Of a stretch of DNA of 38,058 bases, positions 16,318-23,629 are shown piece after piece. Below the pieces are notes generated by a model. That model saw only the letters and a program-made list of their open reading frames with translations. It was not told the origin of the DNA and did no database searches. The stretch's first letter is position 1, and every line of letters starts with the position of its first letter. The translations under genes and the position numbers were made by a program. This stretch comes from Streptomyces camponoticapitis (GTDB taxonomy: Bacteria > Actinomycetota > Actinomycetes > Streptomycetales > Streptomycetaceae), in assembly GCF_014646115.1 (NCBI RefSeq), contig NZ_BMMV01000042.1, positions 1 through 38,058 on the forward strand, read 5' to 3'.

Positions 16318-16840
16318 TCAGACCATCAGGCTGACGCGGTCGTTCACACCGACCAGGGTCTTTCCGCGGACGTCCAGTCCGACGGCGGGGACCAGGCCGG
16401 CGTGGCGGGCTGCGGTGTTCGCGTCGCTCCAGAGGCGTTGGAGGGGACTTGTCCTCGTCGGCCGCGCGGTAGATGTGCGGCCGGGCTGTCTTGATCTCGG
16501 CGGCCGGTACCGAGAGGACCCGGTGTTCGGGAACGAAGACGTCGTGACCGACCAGGGTGTAGCTGGCGGTGCCCCGCATGCCCGCGGTGTGCCATGTGTC
16601 CACCACGGTGAGGTCGGCAGCCGGGATCAGGACCAGGGCCTGGTCGATGACCTCGCCTCGTTCGTCCTTGAGCAGGACGCCGACCGCCACCCAGGTGCCG
16701 TACGGCGCACCGGAGTTGTAGGGTCGGCGGCCGTTCACAGCCATCCGCCTGGGACGCGTTCGCCGGCGCCGGTCGGAGCGGCCACGCCGGTCACCCGCGC
16801 GTCGGGATCGGCGCCGAACACCCGTCAGCTCCGCTGTGCG
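16318..16840 (-). pseudogene. broken acyl-CoA-dehydrogenase-like flavoprotein (HpaB/HsaA-type monooxygenase relative)
   Basis: Three pieces remain, in different frames. VFGADPDARVTGVAAPTGAG then ERVPGGW comes from the N-terminal/middle junction. PYNSGAPYGTWVAVGVLLKD, IPAADLTVVDTWHTAGMRGT and DVFVPEHRVL form the beta-barrel domain. WSDANTAARHAGLVPAVGLD through VRGKTLVGVNDRVSLMV is the extreme C-terminus. The N-terminal helical domain and most of the C-terminal helical domain are missing, and frameshifts separate the rest. The intact relative would be a flavin-dependent oxygenase or dehydrogenase. It lies between the SDR and amidohydrolase genes, in the same direction, and was presumably an operon member. 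The upper boundary is approximate. Confidence 0.72.
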
Positions 16841-17046
16841 ACCGGCCGCCTCCCGTGCGCCGAGCGGTTCGGGCGAACCTGGTGCTGCCCATGCTTGTTA
16901 CCTTCTTGATCGCCATTCAGAGGAAGTCTCAGCGCATGCAGCATCAGATGTGATGCCTTCGCGGCTCGGCTTCGTACGCGCTGGTGAGCCGCTCGCCTTC
17001 CCACCGGCTCTGCCCGCAGTTGCGCCGCGCGTCTGTGATGCGGCGG

Positions 17047-17811
17047 TTATGCGGCGGTCATGCCGCCGTCGATGGCGAGTGCGGCACCGGTGATGAACTT
17101 CGCTTCGTCGCTGAGGAGGAAAGCTGCGAACGCCGCGATTTCGGCTGGCTGGGCTATCCGCCCGATCGGGTGCATCGCTCCGGCCACCCGGACGGCTTCT
17201 TCCGGGGGCATGCCCATGTTGCCGCGGAGCAAGGGGGTGTCGACGCCGCCGGTGACGAGCGCGTTGATGCGTATGCCGGCAGCCGCCGTGTCGAGGGCGG
17301 CCGACCGTGTGAGTCCGACAACGCCGTGCTTGGCTGCGCTGTAGGAGGCCATGTTGGCGGCTCCGGTGACCGCGAGGTTGGAGGCGTTGTTCACGATCGC
17401 GCCGCCGCCGGACGCTTGCAGCACGGGAATTTGGTACTTCAGGCTGAAGAAGACGCTGCTGAGGTTGAGCGTCAGATCAGCGTTCCAGGCCTCGCCGTCG
17501 ATGTCGGGAAGCGGGCCGACGGCGGTGGCCGCGCCGACGTTGTTGAAGGCTGCGTCGAGACGTCCGTGCCGGTCGACCACCTGCTGGACCAGATCCGCGA
17601 CCTCGGCCTCCACGGTCACGTCGGTGCGTACGAAGACGGCGTCCGCTCCGGCGGTCTGGAGTTCTGCGGCCAGGGCGTCGCCTGCTTCCTTGCCGCGGGC
17701 CGCGAGGACCACTTTTGCGCCCTCGGAGGCGATCCGCTCGGATGCGGCACGGCCCATGCCGGAGGTGGCGCCCGTGATGAGGACGACCTTGTCGGTGAAG
17801 CGTGCGGGCAT
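17047..17811 (-). CDS. short-chain dehydrogenase/reductase (SDR)
   Basis: A 254-residue classical SDR. The NAD(P) motif TGATSGMG is at 13-20 and NNVG at 90-93. The catalytic set is Ser144 (NNASN), Tyr157 and Lys161 (YSAAK). The C-terminal INALVTGGVDTPLL and ITGAALAIDGGMTA blocks are family-typical. The ATG at 17811 has AGGAG about 9 bases upstream. It starts 53 bases after the MDR oxidoreductase stop on the same strand and precedes the broken flavoprotein gene, so it probably belongs to that operon. A role in oxidising or reducing a hydroxy/keto group of the pathway substrate is inferred. Confidence 0.92.
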   Translation of the reverse strand: MPARFTDKVVLITGATSGMGRAASERIASEGAKVVLAARGKEAGDALAAELQTAGADAVFVRTDVTVEAEVADLVQQVVDRHGRLDAAFNNVGAATAVGPLPDIDGEAWNADLTLNLSSVFFSLKYQIPVLQASGGGAIVNNASNLAVTGAANMASYSAAKHGVVGLTRSAALDTAAAGIRINALVTGGVDTPLLRGNMGMPPEEAVRVAGAMHPIGRIAQPAEIAAFAAFLLSDEAKFITGAALAIDGGMTAA

Positions 17812-17864
17812 GGCTGAGTACTCCTGTGTGTGCTTGAAAATGAGCGTGCTCGAACTGAATGGAC

Positions 17865-18824
17865 TCAGAAGGTGATGACGAGTCGCCCGCGGACGCCGCC
17901 TGCCGCGAATCGCCGGTGAGCGTCCCCGGCCTGGGCCGGGGAATAGGTCTGAGCGACCCGTGGGGCGAGGACGCCCGCCTCGGCGAGTTCCCTAATACGG
18001 TTCAGTTTGTCCGTGCGCCCGAAGTAGTCGGGGACGAAGGTGGTGTGAACTGTGACTCGGCCGCCGTCGTCGTACTCGTAACCGCCGGGTTCTTCGGCGC
18101 TGCGGAAACGGACGAAGATTCCGCCATCGCGGACGGCCTCCGACAGTCGGGGGCCGTGGATCGCGACGTCGGCGACCGCGTCTACGCCGTCGGGATACCG
18201 GGCGCGGAGATGTTCGACGACTTCGGACCCTCTGGCCACGACCTGGTCCGCGCCGAAACCGCGGACCCGTTCCTCGTCGCCGGGTGCCGCATCGGCGATC
18301 ACGGTGAGTCCCGCTTTCTTGGCCAGTTGGACCAGGTAGCTGCCGAGCATCCCGGCTGCTCCGACGACGGCGAGGACCGATCCTGCGGGCAGGGCCAGCT
18401 CGTCGACTGTCAAGAGGGCGGTGAGCCCGTTCATCGGCAGGGTCGCCGCACTCGCGTGGTCGAAGCCCCGTGGCGCGCGTGCCACCCAGTCGGCCGGCAG
18501 CACCTTGTGTTCGGCGTAGCCACCGGCGGCGGTTCCCATCGGCATGACCACCGCCATCACGGGGTCGCCGACGCGCAGGTCGGTCGCAGTTCCTGGGCCG
18601 ATCTCGTCGACCACACCGGCGATGTCCATCCCGGGAACGTACGGGCCCGGAGTTCCCGCGAGCATCTGCGCGTGAACGCCCGCTCGCATGAGCACATCTG
18701 CCGGATTCACCGCGGCCGCGTGCACGCGCACCCGGATCTCACCGGGTCCAGCATGCTGATCCGGCAGATCGATAATCTGCAATACGTCCGGTTCACCGAA
18801 CTCGTACAGCCCCACGGCTCGCAC
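17865..18824 (-). CDS. MDR-superfamily quinone oxidoreductase-type enzyme
   Basis: A 319-residue NADPH-dependent MDR protein without the zinc ligands of alcohol dehydrogenases. It has a GroES-like N-terminal domain (GEPDVLQIID, VNPADVLMRAG, PGMDIAGVV) and a cofactor domain with GAAGMLGSYLVQLAKKAG. The C-terminal signature is GGVRGRLVITF. The GTG at 18824 is preferred: it aligns with the start MKAVGVYHYGEPEVLEV of the paralogue at 20084-21046, and AGGGG lies 8 bases upstream. It is the first gene of the MDR-SDR-(flavoprotein)-amidohydrolase-hydrolase series and is divergent from the HxlR gene, which probably controlled it. HxlR regulators often control such oxidoreductases in response to quinones or aldehydes. 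Confidence 0.88.
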   Translation of the reverse strand: MRAVGLYEFGEPDVLQIIDLPDQHAGPGEIRVRVHAAAVNPADVLMRAGVHAQMLAGTPGPYVPGMDIAGVVDEIGPGTATDLRVGDPVMAVVMPMGTAAGGYAEHKVLPADWVARAPRGFDHASAATLPMNGLTALLTVDELALPAGSVLAVVGAAGMLGSYLVQLAKKAGLTVIADAAPGDEERVRGFGADQVVARGSEVVEHLRARYPDGVDAVADVAIHGPRLSEAVRDGGIFVRFRSAEEPGGYEYDDGGRVTVHTTFVPDYFGRTDKLNRIRELAEAGVLAPRVAQTYSPAQAGDAHRRFAAGGVRGRLVITF

Positions 18825-19028
18825 GTAAAACAACCCCTAGGGCAGTGTCAAATGGATACTGGATTCGCCTCACATACTTGGTTTCGAGTCTCCGGAACCC
18901 TCGGCAAACCGGCAAGAGGGCACTTTGAAATGCGCAGGTATACCCGAGGGAACCACCCCAGAACCAAGGCCGGCTTCACAGCCCCGGATACCCATGCCGT
19001 ACCCGGTTACGCTCGTATACTCACCACC
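18825..19028. promoter_or_regulatory. divergent promoter region between the MDR operon and the hxlR gene
   Basis: TATACT at 19016-19021 lies 7 bases before the hxlR ATG and could be a -10 element giving a leaderless transcript. GTATAC occurs both there (19015-19020) and at 18941-18946, as a pair of inverted-repeat cores in the spacer. These are candidate HxlR-type sites; no consensus -35 is visible for either direction. Confidence 0.4.
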
Positions 19029-19421
19029 ATGACGCAGCAGATCACCGAGCCGGACGGCATAGGTCCCGCTCTGTGCGAACAGGGCCATGACCTCATCCGC
19101 AGCGTGCTGGAACGGGTGGGTGACAAGTGGTCCGTGGTCGTGATCGGCAAGCTCGCGGACACCACACGCGGGTTCAACGAACTGCGCCGCCTCAGCGACC
19201 CCATCACCCAGCGGATGCTCAGCGCCACACTGCACAGGCTGGAGCGCGACGGGCTTGTCACCCGCACCGTCCACACCACCAAGCCCCCAGGCGTCGACTA
19301 TGCCCTTACCCCGCGCGGACTCAGTCTGTAGGACATCGTCCTGGGGCTGGCCCGGTGGGCGGAGAATAACGCCGACGGAATTCTGGACTCACGCACGGCC
19401 TTCGACGCCAGGCAGCTTTGA
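19029..19421 (+). pseudogene. HxlR-family transcriptional regulator with a premature stop codon
   Basis: The frame begins MTQQITEPDGIGPALCEQGH and contains the HxlR winged-helix core: SVLERVGDKWSVVVIGKLAD, GFNELRRLSDPITQRMLSAT, LHRLERDGLVTRTV, VDYALTPRG. A TAG at 19329-19331 ends translation after 100 residues. The same frame continues past it as DIVLGLARWAENNADG and ends at a TGA at 19419-19421, exactly what the C-terminal helix of this family should look like. The undamaged gene would encode about 130 residues. The DNA-binding wing is complete, so the short product may bind DNA, but the C-terminal dimerisation helix is lost unless the stop is read through. It is divergent from the MDR operon, its likely target. 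Confidence 0.85.
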
Positions 19422-19506
19422 CGGCTCGACGCCTGTCGCCTCACGATGTCCAGCGCCAACGCCGCTTACCACGCGTATCCACGCGGGCGCCGGCACAGTG
19501 TCCGGG

Positions 19507-19968
19507 TCAGGCATCCGGATTCCAGTTCTCCAGCGGGTCCATCCGGAAGCGGGTCAGCAGCAGCGAGTCGATCAGCCAGCGCCCACCGACTCTCAGGTAG
19601 GTCTCCCTGTACTGTCCGTAGCCGTCGTGGCCCTCCGGAGCGTTCTCTCCGGCCGGGAAGGTCAGCAGATCCTCCATCGCCCAGATCCCGGACGCCGCGT
19701 CCTGCCCTGTGATCTCGATCTCCGGCATGTGACCGTGATGGACTGTCGGTGCGGCGCCGATGAGATCACGAATCGTGTCCGCGAACTCTGCCGGCGAGCC
19801 CCATGTGATCCCATCCGTCACGATTCTGGCGTCGGGCGTGAACAGTGCGGCCAGCTCGTCGTGCTTCTTCTCGTCCACGAAGCGAAAATAGCGGGCCTTG
19901 AGCTGCTTGATGCTTTCGATGCTCTCGATCGCATCCAGCCTTCGCACGACCTCGTCGAGATCACTCAT
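19507..19968 (-). CDS. cytoplasmic NTF2/SnoaL-like protein with BaiE-type active-site residues
   Basis: A 153-residue single-domain NTF2-like protein without a signal peptide. Tyr27 and Asp32 (KARYFRFVDEKK), His77 (TVHHGHMPEI), Asp100 and Arg140 match the catalytic or pocket set of the bile-acid 7-alpha-dehydratase BaiE as I recall it. It is about as similar to the domain of the secreted protein at 10164-10799 as expected for recent paralogues. AAGGAGG lies 8 bases before the ATG. It follows the second MDR gene by 115 bases on the same strand and is convergent with hxlR. A dehydratase, isomerase or cyclase role is likely from the family; the substrate is unknown. Confidence 0.85.
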   Translation of the reverse strand: MSDLDEVVRRLDAIESIESIKQLKARYFRFVDEKKHDELAALFTPDARIVTDGITWGSPAEFADTIRDLIGAAPTVHHGHMPEIEITGQDAASGIWAMEDLLTFPAGENAPEGHDGYGQYRETYLRVGGRWLIDSLLLTRFRMDPLENWNPDA

Positions 19969-20083
19969 TGATCCGGCCTCCTTATGAGTGCGGCACCCAT
20001 CCGGGCACCCGTGTAAGCGGACGGTGATCGTCTGCCCGAGCGGCAGGCGCGTGGTTCGAAAGTCCGGGGAGACTCGCCATGGC

Positions 20084-21046
20084 TCAGAAGTCGAGAATGA
20101 GCCTGCCGCGTACACCGCCCGCTTCCAGACGGCGATGTGCCTCGGCCGCCTGGTCGGCCGGGAACTTCTCCGCGACCCGCAGCGAGATCCGGCCCTCCTC
20201 CGCGAGCACGCGCAGGGAGTCGAGCTTGTCCTCGGCATAGCGGTACTCAGGTACGAACACGTTCCGGACTGTCACTTCCTTGTGCTCGCCGAGGGAAGTG
20301 GTGCCGGGTTCTCCCTGGCTGCGTACCAGGGCGATCTGGCCACCGGGCCGGATGGCGGGCAGCACCCCGGGCCCCATGAGCGCGGCGTCCACGACGGCGC
20401 CCACGCCGCCGGGAACGACCTCGCGTATGCGCTCGGTAACGCCCGGTCCCCGGGTGACGATCCGATCGGCGCCCAACGAGCGCACCAGGTCCTCGTCCGT
20501 CGGCGCCGCGTCCGCCACGACGCGCAGTTCGTCTGTCTTGGCCAGCTCCACGGCGTATCCGCCTACAGCGCCCGCGGCGCCAGTCACAGCGATCCATTCG
20601 CCTGGGGCCATGCTGAGCAGGTCGAGGGCAAGGCGTGCGGTCAGCCCGTTCGTCGGAAGGGAAGCGGCCTCGGCGTGCGTTGTGCCCGCTGGAGCTCGGA
20701 CGATTTGCCGGGCGTCGAGGACGATGAACTGCGCGTAGGCACCGCCGGAGGGGTCGATGGGGATGACCATCGCCATCACACGGTCCCCGATCCGCAGGTC
20801 GCTGACGGTATCGGGGCCGATCGCGTCCACCACGCCCCCCACGTCCATACCTGGCCGGTATGGCGGGGTCAGGCGTCCTGCGAGCATCGGGTCGATGCAT
20901 CCTTGGCGCAGCAGGACATCTGAGGGATTTACCGCCGCCGCGTACACGCGCACGCGGATCTGCCCGGGCCCAACCTCCGGGACTGGGAGATCGACGACCT
21001 CAAGCACTTCGGGCTCGCCATAGTGGTAGACGCCCACAGCCTTCAT
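20084..21046 (-). CDS. MDR-superfamily quinone oxidoreductase-type enzyme (second copy)
   Basis: A 320-residue paralogue of the enzyme at 17865-18824. It has GEPEVLEVVDLPVPEVGPGQ, VNPSDVLLRQG and PGMDVGGVVDAIGP in the N-terminal domain. The NADPH-binding loop is VTGAAGAVGGYAVELAK, and the ending GGVRGRLILDF is nearly identical to its paralogue. No zinc-binding Cys/His set is present. The ATG at 21046 has GAAGGGTGAG upstream; the longer frame from 21082 is less likely. It forms a two-gene unit with the NTF2-like protein. Having two paired sets (MDR with SDR, and MDR with NTF2-like protein) on either side of the HxlR gene suggests duplication and specialisation within one pathway. Confidence 0.9.
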   Translation of the reverse strand: MKAVGVYHYGEPEVLEVVDLPVPEVGPGQIRVRVYAAAVNPSDVLLRQGCIDPMLAGRLTPPYRPGMDVGGVVDAIGPDTVSDLRIGDRVMAMVIPIDPSGGAYAQFIVLDARQIVRAPAGTTHAEAASLPTNGLTARLALDLLSMAPGEWIAVTGAAGAVGGYAVELAKTDELRVVADAAPTDEDLVRSLGADRIVTRGPGVTERIREVVPGGVGAVVDAALMGPGVLPAIRPGGQIALVRSQGEPGTTSLGEHKEVTVRNVFVPEYRYAEDKLDSLRVLAEEGRISLRVAEKFPADQAAEAHRRLEAGGVRGRLILDF

Positions 21047-21192
21047 CTCACCCTTCTCTCTTTCCGGAGTGCGTAGGTTCACCGAACAAGACGTCCACCC
21101 CGTCTCCGACCGGCGTAATCGGGCGGACTATCGCTCCCGCGTTGTACGGTCATCCGCGCCGGGCCGCAGTGTCGCCGCCTCCCAGCACGCGA

Positions 21193-21567
21193 TCAAGATC
21201 TGGGGGTGCCGACGCCGTCGAGCCACTGAGCGAGCACGGCGGCCTCACTGTGATCGAGGTCCTTCGTGGCGGTGAGCAAGGTGACCTTGTTCTGGACGGC
21301 TAGGTCACGCAGGTGCTCGACGGCCTGCTGGTGATCGGCGTCCTTCAGCTCGGCGATGTAGCGGTCGCGGAAGTCCGCGAAGCGCGCGCGGTCGTGCTGG
21401 TACCAATGGCGCAGGCCGTTCGACGGCGCCACATCGCGGAGCCACTCATCCAGATGCGCTCGCTCCTTGCTCATTCCACGAGGCCACAACCGGTCCACGA
21501 GCACTCGCTTGTCGTCCCGCGACGAAGTGTCCTCATAGATTCTCTGGTAGTCGAACCGTCCGGCCAT
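21193..21567 (-). CDS. DUF488 family protein
   Basis: A protein of about 124 residues with family blocks RIYEDTSSRDDKRVLVDRLW, PRGMSKERAHLDEWLRDVAP and VTLLTATKDLDHSEAAVLAQ. The family is common in bacteria and of unknown biochemical function. The start at 21567 aligns with other members and is about 11 bases after AAGGG; in-frame ATGs at 21588 and 21609 are alternatives. It lies upstream of the second MDR gene on the same strand with a 146-base gap, so cotranscription is possible but not shown. Confidence 0.85.
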   Translation of the reverse strand: MAGRFDYQRIYEDTSSRDDKRVLVDRLWPRGMSKERAHLDEWLRDVAPSNGLRHWYQHDRARFADFRDRYIAELKDADHQQAVEHLRDLAVQNKVTLLTATKDLDHSEAAVLAQWLDGVGTPRS

Positions 21568-21813
21568 GGCCGTCGCCACCCTTCCCATCGGCCGCGAGGC
21601 CTCGCCCAAGCCACTCGCGACGAGGCGGGGCTCGTCACTGTCAGTCTATCGGCGGCCTTGAGCTCCAGCGCGTTGTACCGCCATGACGGCCGTAGCGCCC
21701 CATCCTCAGGGTCGGCGGGAGTCGAGCGAGCTCGGTCGAATATGGCGCAGGGCCAGAGCGCGAAGGCCGTCCGGTGGGCCCGCGACCGGGTCGACCACAG
21801 CGCAGTCGAGTCG

Positions 21814-22134
21814 CTAGTCCGTGACCATCCGTGTCATGGCCGGGCCGTCGGTTTGGCGCACGGTGATCTCGAGTGCCGGGTGGGCGCGGGTGGGTCCGGC
21901 CGGCCAAGGGGGCAGTGGCAGGACGCGGGGGTTGGCCGGGTAGGTGTCGATGCGCAGATGTCCGGCCAGCAGGCCTCGTACCTCCGGCACCGCCTGGCTC
22001 GCCGCCGCCGCGGCTTCCAGAGCGCGCACGGAGGAGGACAGTCCGGACTGGACGATCAGCTCCCTCGCGGCGGCGTGCGTGAAGCTGTGCTCCTCGGCGA
22101 GCGCGACGAAATGCCGCAGATGACGAAGCTCCAC
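21814..22134 (-). pseudogene. LysR-family regulator with internal deletion and truncated effector domain
   Basis: The N-terminal helix-turn-helix is typical (MELRHLRHFVALAEEHSFTH, AAARELIVQSGLSSSVRALE). About 40 residues that should follow (LGxxLFxRTxRxVxLTxAG and the linker helix) are missing, and the frame jumps in phase to AAAAASQAVPEVRGLLAGHL, RIDTYPANPRVLPLPPWPAG and ALEITVRQ. A stop at 21814 removes nearly the whole effector domain. The short product (106 residues) may be non-functional. It is divergent from the MFS transporter at 22286 and was presumably its activator; a perfect T-N11-A site remains between them. Confidence 0.8.
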
Positions 22135-22141
22135 GGAGTCA

Positions 22142-22191
22142 ATCTCTCACAGAGATGTGGATCATCTCTTTCCGCTGCCCTCCAGCGGAAA
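22142..22191. promoter_or_regulatory. LysR-type T-N11-A palindrome and a second inverted repeat before the MFS gene
   Basis: ATCTCTCACAGAGAT (22142-22156) has perfect 6-base arms and the T-N11-A spacing of LysR binding boxes. A second inverted repeat, TTTCCGCTG and its complement (22169-22177 and 22183-22191), lies 12 bases on, separated by 5 bases. Both are in the divergent region between the LysR remnant and the MFS gene, about 95-145 bases upstream of the MFS start. Confidence 0.55.
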
Positions 22192-22285
22192 TCATGCGGA
22201 TGTCCGAGTGGGTTGGAAGGGAAGCGCAGGTCAACCAATGCCCGCGCGTTCTCATCATGTTCGTCGCACGAGTGGAGCTGTTTCG

Positions 22286-23530
22286 TTGTCTTCCCTTCTC
22301 TACAACCGTTCCGGCGGGGCGCTGAACGAGCCATCCGGGGGGATCGCGCCCGCGCGGAGTTTCTGGACCGTGGCGATCGCCTTGGGAGCGCTGATGGCCT
22401 TCGGTACGGTGCCGACGCCTCTGTGGCCGCTGTTCGCGGGCCGTGACGGATTTGGCTCCACGATGGTCACTGTGGCCTTCGCGGCGATGGTCGTGGGCGC
22501 CGCGGTGGGGTTTCTCCTGCTGGGACACCTCTCTGACCGGCTGGGCCGTCGGCGCATCATCGTCCCGGCGCTGCTGACGTCCGCCCTCGCCGCCCTGTTG
22601 CTGGTGACCTGGCACGGAGTGACGGGGCTGCTCGTCGCTCGCGTGGTGACAGGGATCGGCACGGGGCTGATGGCCTCGACAGCCACCGCCTACCTGAGCG
22701 ACCTCTACTCCCGGGCCCATCCGAAGCGGACCGGATCCCCCAGGCCCGGTCTGGTGGCGGCCGTGGCCAATCTCGGCGGCCTTTCCCTGGGGCCGCTGGT
22801 CGCCGGAGCACTCGCTCAGTGGGCGCCGGCCCCCTTGACCACTCCTTTCGTGCTGTTCGGCGTGGTGCTCGTGGCCCTGGCCGCCCTTGTGCTCACCGGC
22901 CCGGAGACCGTGGACCGGCAGAAGGCGGGAGAGTCCGCCGCCCGGTTCGGGCTGCGCCCGGGCGGCGGCGCGGTCTTCGCCGCCGCGGCGGGCATCGGCT
23001 TCTTCGCCTTCGCCGTGATGGGCTTCTTCTCCTCGCTCGGTGCGGTCATGGTCCGTGACGAGCTGGGCATCTCGGCACCATTCATCGCGGGACTCGCAGC
23101 CTTCGCTGTGTTCGCCGCCTCCGCCGTGGCCCAGCTGGCGCTCGCACGGCTGCCCGCCGCCAGCATGCTGACGACGGGCGTGGTGCTGTTCCCGGCCGGC
23201 CTGGCGCTGACCGCGCTGTCACTCTTCCATCCGGTACTGGCGCTGTTCCTCGTCGCCGCGGCGCTGACCGGGGCCGGCGCGGGGCTGCTGTTCAAGGTCT
23301 CCGTGGGCCAGAGCGTGGCGGCCGCACTACCCGCGTCACGTGCCGGTGTGCTCGCCGTGTTCTTCGCCATCGCCTATGCCGGAATGGGACTGCCCTCGAT
23401 CGGCTTCAGCCTTGCCGCGCGCCAGTTCGGTCTGCGCCCTTCGATGATCGGCTTCGCTGCCGCGCTCTCCCTGGGTGCGCTCATCGCGGTCCGCGCCTCG
23501 CATCGACTCGCCGCACGCGCCGATACCTGA
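22286..23530 (+). CDS. MFS transporter, 12 membrane segments
   Basis: A major-facilitator protein of about 414 residues. The first helix is FWTVAIALGALMAFGTVPTP. Motif A lies between helices 2 and 3 (GHLSDRLGRRR), and a Gly-rich helix 4/5 region follows (VARVVTGIGTGLMAST). The second half again shows six hydrophobic segments, ending IGFAAALSLGALIAVRAS. A TTG at 22286 is chosen because GGAG stands 8 bases upstream and the protein then begins just before helix 1; earlier starts run into the operator region. It is followed after 99 bases by the amidohydrolase and probably imports that enzyme's substrate or exports its product. Its 3' end is duplicated at the window start (50-145). Confidence 0.88.
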   Translation: MSSLLYNRSGGALNEPSGGIAPARSFWTVAIALGALMAFGTVPTPLWPLFAGRDGFGSTMVTVAFAAMVVGAAVGFLLLGHLSDRLGRRRIIVPALLTSALAALLLVTWHGVTGLLVARVVTGIGTGLMASTATAYLSDLYSRAHPKRTGSPRPGLVAAVANLGGLSLGPLVAGALAQWAPAPLTTPFVLFGVVLVALAALVLTGPETVDRQKAGESAARFGLRPGGGAVFAAAAGIGFFAFAVMGFFSSLGAVMVRDELGISAPFIAGLAAFAVFAASAVAQLALARLPAASMLTTGVVLFPAGLALTALSLFHPVLALFLVAAALTGAGAGLLFKVSVGQSVAAALPASRAGVLAVFFAIAYAGMGLPSIGFSLAARQFGLRPSMIGFAAALSLGALIAVRASHRLAARADT

Positions 23531-23629
23531 CCCCGCAGCACGGGCCATCGGCCCGCCGCACCACTGCGCGGTCATCGCGCAGGCCGTCCCGATCCTTCCG
23601 GATCACTGCCACAAGGAGCAGCACACATC

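Noticed and set aside
15644..16909. 421-codon plus-strand frame
   Set aside because: It is antisense to the amidohydrolase and the flavoprotein pseudogene, with no protein-like content.
17859..19331. 490-codon plus-strand frame running into the HxlR gene
   Set aside because: The first 390 codons are antisense to the MDR gene and intergenic DNA. Only the part from 19029 matches HxlR.
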